Origin: Pseudomonadota bacterium
GTDB lineage: Bacteria; Pseudomonadota; Alphaproteobacteria; Dongiales; Dongiaceae
DNA: 64,000 nt
Direction: 5' to 3'
Assembly (NCBI GenBank): GCA_016183985.1
Contig: JACPDN010000006.1
Span: 682,001-746,000, forward strand
Shown here: positions 18,801 through 30,400 of the stretch, piece by piece
How positions within the stretch are numbered: the stretch's first letter is position 1
Layout: each line of letters begins with the position of its first letter
The notes under the pieces: model-generated
The model's database searches: none
Told to the model about the DNA's origin: nothing
What the model saw: the letters and a program-made list of their open reading frames with translations, nothing else
Program-made: the position numbers and the translations under genes

Positions 18801-19440
18801 TATTGAGCCCGGCATTGCCAAAAATCGAGTTGTTGAGATCGTTGCCGCTGCCGTTCAGATTGGCGCTGCCGTTCAGTTGCAGATTCTCGACATTGAGTCC
18901 ATTGGTGGCGAGGTCGAAGTTCAGGGTGGTGGCGATGGTGTCGGTACCCTGATTGGCAAGCTCCACCACGGTGTCCCCGACATCTTCCACGAGATATCCA
19001 TCGTTCCCGAGGCCACCTTTCATCTGATCGTTGCCGGCGCCGCCAACCAAACCATCATCACCGGCCCCGCCGATGAGAATATCATTGCCGCCGATCCCGA
19101 ATATCGTGTCGTTGCCGGCACCACCATCAAGGATGTTGTCGCCGAGATTGCCGGCCATGGAATTGTCGAGCGTATTGCCGGTGCCGTTGATGTTCCCGCC
19201 GCCATGCAGCGACAAGGTTTCGACATTCGCTGCCAAGGAGAGAACGGAGATCGACGCCAGAATTCGGTCATTCCCCTGATTGACCGCTTCGGTCACAACG
19301 TCGCCCGGATTGTCGACGAAGTAAAAGTCGTCGCCTTTGCCGCCAGTGAGCTTGTCGGCACCCGTGAGGCCGTTGAGAATGTCGGCGGAATCGGTGCCTG
19401 CCAGAATGTCATTTCCAGCGGATCCGGTGATTGCGGTCAT
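12889..19440 (-). CDS. Giant RTX (haemolysin-type calcium-binding repeat) protein
   Basis: A 2183-residue acidic Gly/Asp/Asn-rich protein with many nonapeptide repeats of the GGxGxDxLx type that bind calcium in parallel beta-rolls. Between the roll blocks lie 17 copies of a longer module (consensus YxVDxxxDxVTExxxxGxD, then a strand, NVExLxLxG and GNxLxN). No enzymatic domain is visible; the protein is repeat from residue 5 onward. The C-terminus (FESGKDKIDLFDL and about 60 further residues) resembles the uncleaved type I secretion signal region. There is no N-terminal signal peptide. A GGGAG site precedes the ATG. It is probably an adhesin or surface-layer-like protein; the exporter at 34.9-38.0 kb is a candidate partner. 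Confidence 0.92.
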   Translation of the reverse strand: MTAITGSAGNDILAGTDSADILNGLTGADKLTGGKGDDFYFVDNPGDVVTEAVNQGNDRILASISVLSLAANVETLSLHGGGNINGTGNTLDNSMAGNLGDNILDGGAGNDTIFGIGGNDILIGGAGDDGLVGGAGNDQMKGGLGNDGYLVEDVGDTVVELANQGTDTIATTLNFDLATNGLNVENLQLNGSANLNGSGNDLNNSIFGNAGLNTLSGGKGNDQLFGQAGADTLSGGEGNDLLDGGTEADKMSGGLGNDTYEVDNVGDAVTELSNEGIDTIRSKLDFSLLANGANVENLTLLGAGDLDGIGNDLNNTITGTSGRNELDGGKGNDTLIGGKDDDTYIVDSIADKITEAANEGFDTVKSTVTFTLAANLETLELAGTADINGVGNTLENFLTGNSGKNILSGGAAIDVLNGEDGDDTLNGDAGDDVIDGGNGNDLIAGGEGNDQLEGGADNDIIDGGNGDDILNGGAGSDKMTGGAGNDEFNTNNGGGIDTMIGGLGNDLYHVASSTDIITELAGQGTDTIDSTVTFSLAGILNVENLDLGGGDDIDGTGNDLNNVINGNDAKNIVSGGKGNDQLFGHAGTDTLLGGDGNDLLNGGTEADQMSGGLGNDVYEVDNAGDVVTEQFNEGIDTIRTKLSFSLLANGVNVETLTLLGTDDTDGTGNDLNNVIAGNDGINQLAGGKGNDTLSGGLGNDVLDGGIGNDTLIGGKGDDTYIVDSATDKITEAADEGFDRVKSTVTLTLGANVDALELTGTADINGIGNALENILIGNSGKNVLSGGDRTDRLDGEDGDDTLNGDGGNDRLEGGKGNDLLFGGEGNDQLEGGDGNDVIDGGSGDDALNGGDGNDKMTGGAGDDEFNSNNGGGIDTMIGGLGNDIYHVDSLTDIITELAGQGTDAIESSVTFSLASALNVEDLVQTGVANIDATGNDLNNVIRANEGDNTLSGGKGNDQLFGNDGADTLFGGDGNDLLNGEFDADKMTGGLGNDIYEVDNASDLIIEQLNEGIDTVRTRLSFSLLANGANVENLTILDGTGDLNGTGNDLDNVITGNDGSNELAGGKGNDTLNGGLGNDTLDGGLGNDTLIGGNGNDTYFVDSLADKVTEAVNQGINDTVVTTLATFTLGANVENLVFNTGTTFATGIGNTLNNDMSGADGNDVLSGGSGDDKIEGFAGADTLNGDAGNDALLGGAGSDILNGGAGNDNLLGGADNDVLNGGAGNDFLIGDAGDNTLNGDAGDDNLFGNSDDDILNGGDGNDLLDGAGGTDALSGGAGNDLYFVRDANDTVFELVNQGIDKVVSNVSFDLATQGANIEDLDLGSSANINGTGNDLNNVIIGGSGNNILSGGKGNDQLDGKAGADSLIGGLGNDTYEVDDAGDTVTEQVGEGIDIVRSKVNFNLSTTGANVENLTLLGSGDLDGTGNDLNNIITGTDGINELAGGKGNDTLNGGLGDDLLDGGIGNDILVGGKGNDTYFVDSLTDKVTELAGEGLADTVITTLSSITLSANVENLTFDAAVVNATGIGNALENHMKGAGGNDVLSGGTGNDFLEGFAGADTLNGDAGDDFLTGGDNGDILNGGVGNDTLSGQAGVDTLNGGAGNDFLLGGADNDILNGGDGDDGLEGGDGGDSLSGGLGNDSYFIENVGDTIVELANQGIDRITTEISFDLSAKGANVEELLLAGNGAVIGIGNDLNNLIQGNGVNNALSGGKGNDQLLGNGGNDVLTGGDGNDLLNGGAEGDKMSGGLGNDTYEVDDVGDTVTELVGEGIDTIRSAVTFNLLANGANVENLILLGSDLDATGNDLGNVITSDLGINHLSGGNGNDTLTSGAGDDTLDGGLGNDTLVGGLGNDTYLIDSLADKITEKVGEGIRDTVVTTLSTFTLGAELEILTFDASVVGATGTGNTLNNEINGASGADKLDGAAGNDTLLGFGGTDTLIGGAGDDSLDGGNDNDNLNGGAGNDRLDGGGGADTMIGGLGDDSYAVNNAGDIVTELINQGTDKVVSTVDFDLSSSGANIENMELLGAGGLVGTGNDLNNILTGNAGISTLSGGKGADTLLGNAGGDVLSGGEGNDILDGGLGADSLTGGAGNDLFIYRLENNTDLATLGGDTINDFESGKDKIDLFDLFIDFDVESTNPFDDGFLQLQVVGTDTLIKFDSSGGANSFVTLATVSDVVVTAADLVFL
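13850..18440 (-). repeat. Five-copy super-repeat of about 1.13 kb inside the RTX gene
   Basis: The 17 long modules fall into three classes that alternate in fixed order: A (YxVxxxxDxVxEL.NQG), B (YEVDxxGDxVTE..EGID) and C (T-Y-hydrophobic-VDSxADKxTE). The C modules begin near 18410, 17275, 16150, 15015 and 13885, a spacing of about 1.13 kb (about 377 residues). The gene therefore holds five ABC units, flanked by extra A-type modules at both ends. This indicates growth by duplication of a three-module unit. Confidence 0.7.
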
Positions 19441-19744
19441 CTCGGTCGTCTCCCGATTGGGGCGTCTATTTGCCCGTGATTTTGCTGGCCTGGCGCTCGT
19501 AGCACGCTATAGGTGCTCCATTGGGCGGGCCGTGCAGTGAAATGGATCACAGCGTCGGCGCGATCCAGCAGCTAGGTTCATCCTGGTGTGCGAGTTGAAT
19601 TCGTCCGGTAAAATCAAGGCGTGCGTCCTGTAATCGCGCCTGTCTTGGCGGCCGCCTCTGAAGTTCTGTAAAGTCGAGCGTCCTGTCGCCTCCCATATGG
19701 GAGGGCGTAAATGACGGTGGCGCCTGGATCGGGGAGACTCTTCG
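19441..19744. other. Divergent regulatory gap between the RTX and LuxR-type genes
   Basis: About 300 bases between the divergent starts of the giant RTX gene and the LuxR-type regulator gene. No gene is recognised. It contains the 16-base palindrome at 19689-19704, the GGGAG site of the RTX gene next to 19440, and a GGGGAG site of the regulator gene at about 19732. Confidence 0.6.
19689..19704. promoter_or_regulatory. Perfect 16-base palindrome, candidate operator
   Basis: CCTCCC and GGGAGG surround ATAT. The palindrome lies 40 bases before the start of the LuxR-type regulator gene and about 250 bases before the divergent RTX gene. It could be an operator of that regulator, but nothing else supports this. 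Confidence 0.35.
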
Positions 19745-20836
19745 ATGGATCGCGATGACGTGACGGCGCTGCTCTATGCCGGCGTTCTCGATGCGGATGC
19801 CTGGCAGGCTGGCCTGCATGGCCTGGCCGACATGTGCGGCGCGCATCATGTCATTGCGCTTGCCCGGGGAAATACCGAGGGAAGTCCCAACCTTGTCGAG
19901 GCGCCTGGCACGGTCCTGTCGTGGACCGCACGCCTGGCTGAGGAGTTCCTGCCGGTCGTCTCTGCGACAGGCATGGGCACCATGAATTTTGCCAGCAGCC
20001 TGACCACGGGACGGGCACTGCCGCAGCAGGCACTCCTGCCGGACGAAGTCTTTCACCGCACCGAACTCTATGCCGATATCGTGCGACCCATGGGTGGCCA
20101 TCACGCGATCATTGCGCGGCCCTGCGAGGGATCATTCGTCACATTCTGCCGGCCTGAACGGGCGGATGCTTTCAAATCGGGCGATCTCACCCACCTGCAG
20201 AGCGCCCTGCCGGCATTGACCACCGTGCTTCAGTTGAAGCGTCATCTTACTCTCTTGGAAACACGGGTTGTGTCGATCGAAGCCGCATTGGAAGGCGCGG
20301 ATCTCGGCGTGCTCCTCCTGGATCCGCAGCGGCAGCCCTTCCATGCCAATGCAGTTGGCGAGCGCATTCTTCGTGCCAAGGACGGGCTGGACTGGACGCT
20401 CGCCGGTCCTGTTGCGGCTCGGGACAGTGATACCAAAAGATTGCGTGCATGTGTGGGAACGGCAACGGGCGAGCCTTGCCTGTTGCCCCGGCCATCGGGC
20501 AAACGGCCCCTCGCTGTACGCGTCCTGCCGATTGATGGCGGCGCCCAAGGGCACAGATATGCGCATGCTGTCGCGGGATGTGTCGCCGTCTATATCCGCG
20601 ACCCTGACAATCAGGTGGATCGGCAGGTGGCTGCGGTCGCCGCAGCCTTCGGCCTCACGCCGCGCGAGGCCACGATCGTGAGCCGGCTGGCTGATGGCAT
20701 GAGCATCACCGCCGCGGCGCTCGACCTCAAGATATCCTCCGGAAATGCGCGCGTGCATCTGAAGAATATCTTCCACAAGACCGATACGCACAGTCAGCCG
20801 GAACTCATCCGCTTAATGCTTGGCGCCAGAATTTGA
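19745..20836 (+). CDS. LuxR-type transcriptional regulator
   Basis: A 363-residue protein whose last 65 residues form a LuxR/GerE helix-turn-helix: FGLTPREATIVSRLADGMS, then AAALDLKISSGNARVHLKNIF, with the usual Thr-X-X-Glu start and the conserved K-x-I-F-x-K-T ending. The first about 290 residues show no receiver domain and no clear autoinducer-binding domain; a PAS-like sensor segment (about 180-280: LEGADLGVLLLDPQRQPFHAN) is likely. A GGGGAG site precedes the ATG. The gene is divergent from the giant RTX gene, which makes it a candidate regulator of that gene. The signal is unknown. Confidence 0.85.
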   Translation: MDRDDVTALLYAGVLDADAWQAGLHGLADMCGAHHVIALARGNTEGSPNLVEAPGTVLSWTARLAEEFLPVVSATGMGTMNFASSLTTGRALPQQALLPDEVFHRTELYADIVRPMGGHHAIIARPCEGSFVTFCRPERADAFKSGDLTHLQSALPALTTVLQLKRHLTLLETRVVSIEAALEGADLGVLLLDPQRQPFHANAVGERILRAKDGLDWTLAGPVAARDSDTKRLRACVGTATGEPCLLPRPSGKRPLAVRVLPIDGGAQGHRYAHAVAGCVAVYIRDPDNQVDRQVAAVAAAFGLTPREATIVSRLADGMSITAAALDLKISSGNARVHLKNIFHKTDTHSQPELIRLMLGARI

Positions 20837-20893
20837 GGACGTCCACGTCCGCCCGTGCTTGATGGATGGCCGCATCGACGGCATCGGAAGGAA

Positions 20894-20969
20894 TGGTGGG
20901 CCCGGAGGGACTCGAACCCCCGACAACACCGTTATGAGCGGCGCGTTCTAACCGCTGAACTACGGGCCC
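20894..20969 (-). tRNA. tRNA-Ile(CAU), lysidine type
   Basis: A complete 76-base cloverleaf on the minus strand: 7-bp acceptor stem (GGGCCCG with CGGGCCC), D arm with AGCGGTTA loop, 5-bp anticodon stem around the loop CTCATAA, a TTGTC variable region, a T arm with TTCGAGT loop, and an encoded ACCA end. The anticodon is CAT. The C4-G69 and C5-G68 pairs match the features used by TilS to recognise tRNA-Ile2, so isoleucine (after lysidine modification) is more likely than elongator methionine. Confidence 0.85.
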
Positions 20970-21004
20970 CCAAAAGGCGCGCGGGATGGCGCCTTTCCCC
21001 TGCT

Positions 21005-21083
21005 CGTCATGCCCCGGGCTTGACCCGGGGATCCACTGGTGCAGTTGAGAGAGTGGATGCCCGGATCAAGTCCGGGCATGACG
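21005..21083. repeat. REP-like palindromic intergenic element
   Basis: Two imperfectly complementary arms (about 21005-21036 and 21052-21083), beginning CGTCATGCCC and ending GGGCATGACG, surround a short spacer. Each arm is itself partly palindromic (CCCCGGGCTTGACCCGGGG). It sits between the tRNA gene and the 3' end of rpoD, a typical site for alphaproteobacterial REP elements, and may end or stabilise the rpoD transcript. Confidence 0.65.
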
Positions 21084-21102
21084 GAAACTATATGACAGCG
21101 GC

Positions 21103-23085
<1,983 letters not shown>

Positions 23086-23142
23086 CTATATTCACCTGAG
23101 CTCTTTGAGCGTCTTCGTCTGTCGTTGCGGCTGAATAGCCGT

Positions 23143-25071
23143 TCAATTCTTGAATAGCGGATCAAATTCGGCGAGATCCAGATCCCGCCGCCGGCTCTCC
23201 GCTTCCAGCTTCTGCTGCTGCGCCGCCTGGAAGCGGTCGAGGTTCTCCTGAGACATATCTTCCTCCAGGGCCCGTGCCGCCGCTTCCAGCTCAACCGCGA
23301 TCTCGGTTTCGCGCAAAATGGCCATAACGTGCAAAAGCCCCGCCTCAGCCTGGGCTAACCCGGCCGAAGGAAGGGCAAATCTGATCGTTCCCGTGTGCCG
23401 AACCAAGGCTTCTATCGCGGCAGAGAAACCTAGTTCCATCAAATGGTTCCTCAGCTCACTGGCGTCAAGGTCCGGATGCCGGGAGGCGAGGTCTAACAAG
23501 GCCCCCTTCAGCTTGTCAAGCTGACGGTCCGGAATGGGCACCAATGCGGCCGCTTCCCCATGCCGATGCAGCAGATCGGGATGGTTAATAAGAACCGCCA
23601 GCATCACCTCGAAAGGTAGGCGCTTCACATTGGCGATACCCTTGCGGGCGGCCTCCCCGCCGCCATCAAAGTGCTGGAAGGGCTGGCCAGGCTGCCGGAC
23701 ATTGGCAAATCGGCCAGGGCGCTGGGGCCGGAAAGTGCCCGCCGCCGCCGGCGACCGGCCGCTGCCTTGGCTGGGCCCAGCAAACATCTGATCGAGCCGG
23801 CCCAGCACTTCGCGTCGATAATCCTCCTGGACGCTCTTATCGGCGATCCGGCTGACGGCCCCCAGCAAGTCGCGCCGAAAGCCTGAGCGGCGTTCAGGGG
23901 TATCGAGCGTGCGGCCGGCCAAAATCTCCGACCAGAGTACATCGACCAAAGGTTGGGCCTTTTCCAGCACCTGGCGCATGGCGCCTGCCCCACCACCGGC
24001 ACCACCGCCGTTCGCGGGTCCACGGATGAGATCGTCGGGATCCTGACCCTGCGGCAGCCAGGCAAAACGCAAGGAGAGACCTGGTTTCAGCAGCGGCAGG
24101 ACGCGCTCGACACCACGGGCAGCAGCCTTCTGCCCGGCAGCATCGCCATCGAAGCAGAGAATCGGCTCCTGGGCGAAGCGCCACAGAAGCTGGATATGGT
24201 CTTCGGTCAGCGCCGTGCCAAGGGGGGCCACCGCATGGGGGAAGCCGCCCTCGGCGAGGGCGATCACATCCATATAGCCTTCGACGACGATGATCTCGTT
24301 CTTGTCGCGCGCCGGCTTTTGCGCGTGGTTGAGGTTGTAGAGCGTGCGCCCCTTGTGAAAGAGCGGCGTTTCCGGGGAGTTAAGATATTTCGGCTTCTCA
24401 TCGCCCAAAGCGCGGCCACCGAAGGCGATGACACGGCCCTTGGCATCCAGGATGGGGAACATGACCCGACCACGGAAGCGGTCATAGACACGGCCTGTTT
24501 CCTCGTTCTTCACCAGCATGCCGGATTCGAGCGAAACGGCTTCCGGAATGTTCTCCTTGGCGAGCTTCGATTTCAGTGCTTCGAAGCCATCAGGTGCGAA
24601 ACCCAGGCGAAAGCGCTTGATTGTTTCCGGTGTCAGGCCGCGGCGGCGGAAATAATCGAGCCCAGCTCGGCCTGCGGCACCACCCAACTGCGATTCGAAG
24701 AATTTGGCCGACAGTTCCATGACGCCAGCCAGCGTGTCCTGGCGCTCGGCGCGCTCGCGCGCCTCCGGATTGTCACGCGGGATTTCGAGCCCTGCTTCGC
24801 CGGCGAGCTTTTCGACGGCATCGCGAAACTGCATCCCCTCCGTTTCCATGACGAAAGTGATGACATCGCCATGGGCGCCGCAGCCGAAGCAATGGTAATG
24901 CGGCTCATCCGGCCCTTCATAGACATGAAAGGATGGACTCTTTTCATTGTGGAAAGGGCAAAGCCCGGTTGCCTGCAGGCCACGCCGGTTGAGCCGCACG
25001 CGACGGCCCACGACATCGAAGATCGAGACGCGGCGGCGCAGCTCTTCCAAGAATTGCGGCAGCAGCGCCAT
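23143..25071 (-). CDS. dnaG: DNA primase
   Basis: A 642-residue primase that lays RNA primers for DNA replication. The N-terminal CHC2 zinc-binding domain (CPFHNEKSPSFHVYEG, then HCFGCGAHGDVI, about residues 38-70) is followed by the catalytic core with the TOPRIM domain (IIVVEGYMDVIAL near residue 260, then LCFDGDAAGQKAAAR near 305). The C-terminal helicase-interaction domain is more divergent and ends in a basic, Gln-rich helix. Length and order match the family. The ATG at 25071 follows the yqeY stop by 12 bases, so yqeY, dnaG and rpoD probably form one transcript, a variant of the classic macromolecular synthesis operon. Confidence 0.98.
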   Translation of the reverse strand: MALLPQFLEELRRRVSIFDVVGRRVRLNRRGLQATGLCPFHNEKSPSFHVYEGPDEPHYHCFGCGAHGDVITFVMETEGMQFRDAVEKLAGEAGLEIPRDNPEARERAERQDTLAGVMELSAKFFESQLGGAAGRAGLDYFRRRGLTPETIKRFRLGFAPDGFEALKSKLAKENIPEAVSLESGMLVKNEETGRVYDRFRGRVMFPILDAKGRVIAFGGRALGDEKPKYLNSPETPLFHKGRTLYNLNHAQKPARDKNEIIVVEGYMDVIALAEGGFPHAVAPLGTALTEDHIQLLWRFAQEPILCFDGDAAGQKAAARGVERVLPLLKPGLSLRFAWLPQGQDPDDLIRGPANGGGAGGGAGAMRQVLEKAQPLVDVLWSEILAGRTLDTPERRSGFRRDLLGAVSRIADKSVQEDYRREVLGRLDQMFAGPSQGSGRSPAAAGTFRPQRPGRFANVRQPGQPFQHFDGGGEAARKGIANVKRLPFEVMLAVLINHPDLLHRHGEAAALVPIPDRQLDKLKGALLDLASRHPDLDASELRNHLMELGFSAAIEALVRHTGTIRFALPSAGLAQAEAGLLHVMAILRETEIAVELEAAARALEEDMSQENLDRFQAAQQQKLEAESRRRDLDLAEFDPLFKN

Positions 25072-25083
25072 GTGAAGCGGGCC

Positions 25084-25542
25084 TTAGCCGAGCTTCGCCT
25101 TCACCAGGCCACCAACCTTGCCGAAATCGAGCTGTCCGGCGAAACGCTCCTTGAGGAGGCCCATCACCTTGCCCATGTCCTTGATCGAGCTGGCGCCGGT
25201 CTCGGCGACGATGGCAGCGATGGCGGCCTGGGTGTCGGCCTCGGATAGCTGTTTCGGGAGATAGCGGTTGATGACGTCGATCTCGCCCTGTTCCTTGGCG
25301 GCGAGTTCCGGGCGGTTGCCCTTGGTATACATCTCGATACTCTCCTGGCGCTGGCGCACCATTTTCTGCAGCATCTCAACGATTTCGGCATCGGAAATGC
25401 CGTTCATGTTGCCAGGGCGGGCAGCGATGTCCTTATCCTTGATGGCGGCCGTAATGAGCCGCAGGCCAGAAAGGGCCTCGTCCTTGGCCTTCATGGCCGT
25501 TTTGACATCATCATTGATCTGCTGCCGCAGCATGGGCGCCAT
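25084..25542 (-). CDS. GatB/YqeY domain protein
   Basis: A 152-residue protein of the YqeY family, related to the tail domain of the GatB amidotransferase subunit. The pattern LRQQINDDVKTAMKAKDE, then LRLITAAIKDKDI, a helical middle (AEIVEMLQKMVRQRQESIEMY), and the closing MGKVMGLLKERFAGQLDFGKV are characteristic. Such proteins may bind tRNA, but their role is not settled. It is the first gene of the likely yqeY-dnaG-rpoD transcript and is divergent from carA across a 239-base gap. Confidence 0.92.
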   Translation of the reverse strand: MAPMLRQQINDDVKTAMKAKDEALSGLRLITAAIKDKDIAARPGNMNGISDAEIVEMLQKMVRQRQESIEMYTKGNRPELAAKEQGEIDVINRYLPKQLSEADTQAAIAAIVAETGASSIKDMGKVMGLLKERFAGQLDFGKVGGLVKAKLG

Positions 25543-25659
25543 CCGTTCGGGTAAGGTATGGTGGAAAGGCCGGACACTACAGGATTCGCCCCGGCGAGTC
25601 TATGCGGCTGATTGCCAGCAACTCATTGAAAATACGCGATATTCTTTTCGACAGTCTGC

Positions 25660-25688
25660 TTGACGCGGGGGCTGTCACGGAATAGAAA
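25660..25688 (+). promoter_or_regulatory. Putative sigma-70 promoter of carA
   Basis: A -35 box TTGACG (25660-25665) and a -10 box TAGAAA (25683-25688) are separated by 17 bases. It lies about 95 bases before the carA start in the gap shared with the divergent yqeY gene. Confidence 0.5.
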
Positions 25689-25781
25689 CTCCCAACTTGC
25701 GGCTGGCGCTCTTTGAGCTGAAGGCGGCTGCCCCAGGTTGGCCCGCCTCCCATTTCTTGAACTCAAAGCAAAGGCCCGCGC

Positions 25782-26971
<1,190 letters not shown>

Positions 26972-26972
<1 letters not shown>

Positions 26973-27484
26973 TGATGGCCGGCAGCGGGAAATCGGGGGC
27001 ATACCCCCCTCCCCGGCCCTCCCCCTCAAGGGGGGAGGGAGAAGAGAATGACTCCCAGCAGCCTTCTGATTCGCTGCAATCCTCTCCCCCCTTGAGGGGG
27101 AGAGTTAGAGAGGGGGGTGTCTCTCCGCTGGCACAATCTGCGAGCAAGAAGCTCCGCAGCAATATGACCGATGCAGAGAAGAAGTTGTGGCGCATGCTGC
27201 GACGCAAGCAATTCGCCGGCCACCGTTTTCGCCGTCAGGCACCGATCGGCACATATATCGTCGATTTCTTCTGCCCGGCCGCCAAGCTCATCATCGAGTT
27301 GGACGGCGGGCAACACGCCGACCGTGCCGAGCATGATCGACGACGAACCGATTACCTGACGCGCGCCGGCTATCTTGTGCTGCGCTTCTGGAACAATGAA
27401 CTGAACGAGAATGAACAAGGCGTGCTGACGATCATCGGTCAGGCGCTCGGAATAGACGAGACCCAACATGCCCAAACGCACTGA
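26972..27484 (+). CDS. DUF559 (Vsr-like nuclease fold) protein
   Basis: The conserved part is [19 protein letters not shown], then [32 protein letters not shown] and [12 protein letters not shown], which defines DUF559, a family with a Vsr/restriction endonuclease-like fold (Asp, Glu-X-Asp core). The cellular role is unknown. The ATG at 26972 overlaps the carA stop (ATGA type) and gives 170 residues, but the first about 50 residues then translate a palindromic repeat (Pro/Arg/Gly-rich). The ATG at 27164 would give 106 residues, yet family similarity starts a few residues before it. The stop overlaps the start of carB by 17 bases, so all three are probably co-transcribed. Confidence 0.75.
27003..27120. 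repeat. Palindromic intergenic repeat, CCCTCCCC family, copy 1
   Basis: Two complementary hairpins made of C-rich and G-rich arms (beginning CCCCCCTCCCCGGCCCTCCC and ending in GAGAGGGGGGTG, with CCTCAAGGGG and CCTTGAGGGG cores) flank a 40-base spacer. The element lies between carA and the DUF559 core and is open in one frame. A related element lies at 32128-32282. Confidence 0.6.
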
Positions 27485-30400
27485 CATCAAATCGATCCTG
27501 ATCATCGGCGCGGGGCCGATTGTTATTGGGCAGGCTTGCGAGTTCGATTACTCGGGGGCGCAGGCGTGCAAGGCGCTGCGGCAGGAAGGGTACCGGGTCA
27601 TCCTGGTAAACTCGAACCCAGCCACCATCATGACCGATCCGGATCTGGCCGACGCGACCTATGTCGAGCCGATCACGCCTGAGGTGGTGGCGAAGATCAT
27701 CGAGAAGGAACGCCCGGATGCGGTGCTGCCGACCATGGGTGGGCAGACGGCGCTCAACACGGCGATGGCGTTGCACAAGTCCGGCAAGCTCGCCGAGCTC
27801 GGCGTTGAATTGATCGGCGCCAATGCCAAGGCCATCGACATGGCCGAGGACCGTTTCCTGTTCCGCGAGGCGATGGACCGCATCGGCCTTGAAAGCCCGC
27901 GCGGGCGCCAGGTCGAGACCATGGACGAAGCGCTCGAGGCGCTTGATTATGTCGGCCTCCCCGCCATCATCCGTCCCAGCTTCACCCTCGGTGGTACCGG
28001 CGGCGGCATTGCCCAGACCCGCGAGGATTTCATCCGCATCGTCGATGGCGGCCTCAAGGCCTCGCCGGTCGGCCAGGTGCTGGTCGAGGAATCCGTCCTG
28101 GGCTGGAAGGAATATGAGATGGAAGTCGTCCGCGACAAGGCGGACAACTGCATCATCATCTGCTCGATCGAGAACATCGATCCGATGGGCGTGCATACCG
28201 GCGATTCCGTCACCGTCGCGCCCGCGCTGACATTGACCGACAAAGAATACCAAATCATGCGCAACGCCTCGATCGCGACGCTGCGCGAGATCGGCGTCGA
28301 TACCGGCGGTTCGAACGTGCAGTTCGCCGTGAACCCGGATAACGGCCGCCTGGTCGTTATCGAAATGAACCCGCGCGTCTCGCGCTCTTCAGCGCTGGCA
28401 TCGAAGGCCACGGGCTTCCCCATTGCCAAGATCGCGGCGAAGCTCGCCATCGGCTATACGCTGGATGAGTTGAAGAACGACATTACCAAGGTGACGCCAG
28501 CCTCGTTCGAGCCGACCATCGATTACGTCGTCACCAAGATGCCGCGCTTCACCTTCGAGAAATTTGCAGGGGCGGAGCCGATCCTCTCGACCTCGATGAA
28601 GTCAGTGGGTGAAGCGATGGCGATCGGGCGTTCTTTTGCGGAGTCACTGCAGAAGGCACTGCGTTCGATGGAAACGGGCCTCAATGGGCTCAACGAGGTG
28701 GTGCTCGAGGGGGAAGACAAGCCTGCAATCCTGGCGCAGCTCGCCAAACAGACTCCGGACCGCCTGCTGGTGATCGCCCAGGCGCTTCGCCAGGGCCTGA
28801 CCGTTGAGGAAATCCAGGGCGCCTCGAAATTCGATCCCTGGTTCATCCGGGAAGTCGAAAAGCTGGTGAACGTGGAAGCGCAGGTGAAGGCAAACGGCCT
28901 GCCGAAGACCAAGCCCGGCCTGCTGCGTCTCAAGAAGATGGGCTTCTCCGACGCGCGCCTCGCACAGCTTGCCGGCCAGAAGACAGCGGACGTTACCGCC
29001 CTGCGCCTGAAGCTCGATCTCCATCCGGTCTATAAGCGCATCGATACCTGTGCCGCCGAATTCGCCTCCGACACGCCCTATATGTATTCCTGCTACGAAG
29101 GCAACGGCATCGAGCCGGCGCAATCGGAAGCAAAGCCGAGTGAGCGCAACAAGGTCATCATCCTTGGCGGCGGCCCGAACCGGATCGGGCAAGGGATCGA
29201 GTTCGACTATTGCTGCGTCCACGCCGCTTATGCGCTGAAGGAAGCCGGCGTCGAGACCATCATGGTCAATTGCAACCCGGAAACAGTCTCGACCGATTAC
29301 GACACCTCCGATCGCCTCTATTTCGAGCCACTGACGGCCGAAGACGTGATCGAGATTGCGCGCGTCGAGCAGAGCAAGGGCAAATTGCTTGGCTGCATCG
29401 TGCAGTTCGGTGGGCAGACGCCGCTGAAACTCGCTGCCGCCCTTGAAGCTGTGAACATTCCGATCCTCGGCACCTCACCGGATGCGATTGATCTGGCGGA
29501 AGACCGCGAGCGCTTCCAGCAATTGCTGCACAAGCTGAAGCTGCGCCAGCCCAAGAACGGCATCGCGCGCTCGACCGAAGAAGCCGAGAAGATCGCCGGC
29601 GAGATCGGCTATCCGGTCGTCATCCGCCCATCTTATGTGCTGGGCGGCCGCGCCATGGAGATCGTGCACGAGATCGGGCAGCTGCGCCGCTATATGCGCA
29701 CGGCGGTGCAGGTTTCCGGCGACAATCCGGTGCTAATCGATTCTTACCTCGAGGATGCGATCGAGGTCGATGTCGATGCGCTCGCCGATGGCAGCGACGT
29801 CTATGTCGCCGGCATCATGGAACATATCGAAGAGGCCGGCATCCATTCCGGCGATTCTGCCTGCTCGCTGCCGCCACACACCCTGCCACTGCAGGTGATC
29901 GCGGAACTCCGGAGTCAATCGGAAGCGCTGGCCAAGGGCCTCAACGTGGTCGGCCTGATGAATGTACAGTTCGCGATCAAGGGCGCTGACATCTATGTGC
30001 TGGAGGTCAATCCACGCGCCAGCCGCACGGTGCCCTTCGTCGCCAAGGCGACCGGCCTGCCCATCGCCAAGATCGCGGCACGCGTCATGGCGGGCGAGAA
30101 GCTCAAAGCTTTCGACCTCAACACCAGCCTGCGCCACCATGTCGCGGTGAAGGAAGCCGTCTTCCCCTTCGCCCGCTTCCCCGGCGTCGACATCATTCTG
30201 GGCCCGGAAATGCGCTCGACCGGCGAGGTCATGGGGCTCGATTCCAATTTTGCCCGCGCCTTCCTGAAGGCCCAGCTCGGCGCCGGCCTCAATCTCCCCA
30301 AGAGCGGCACGGTCTTCATTTCGGTGAAGGACAAGGACAAGCCCGCCATTGCCGCCGCCACCAAGCGCCTGCTGGATATGGGCTTTGATATCTGCGCCAC

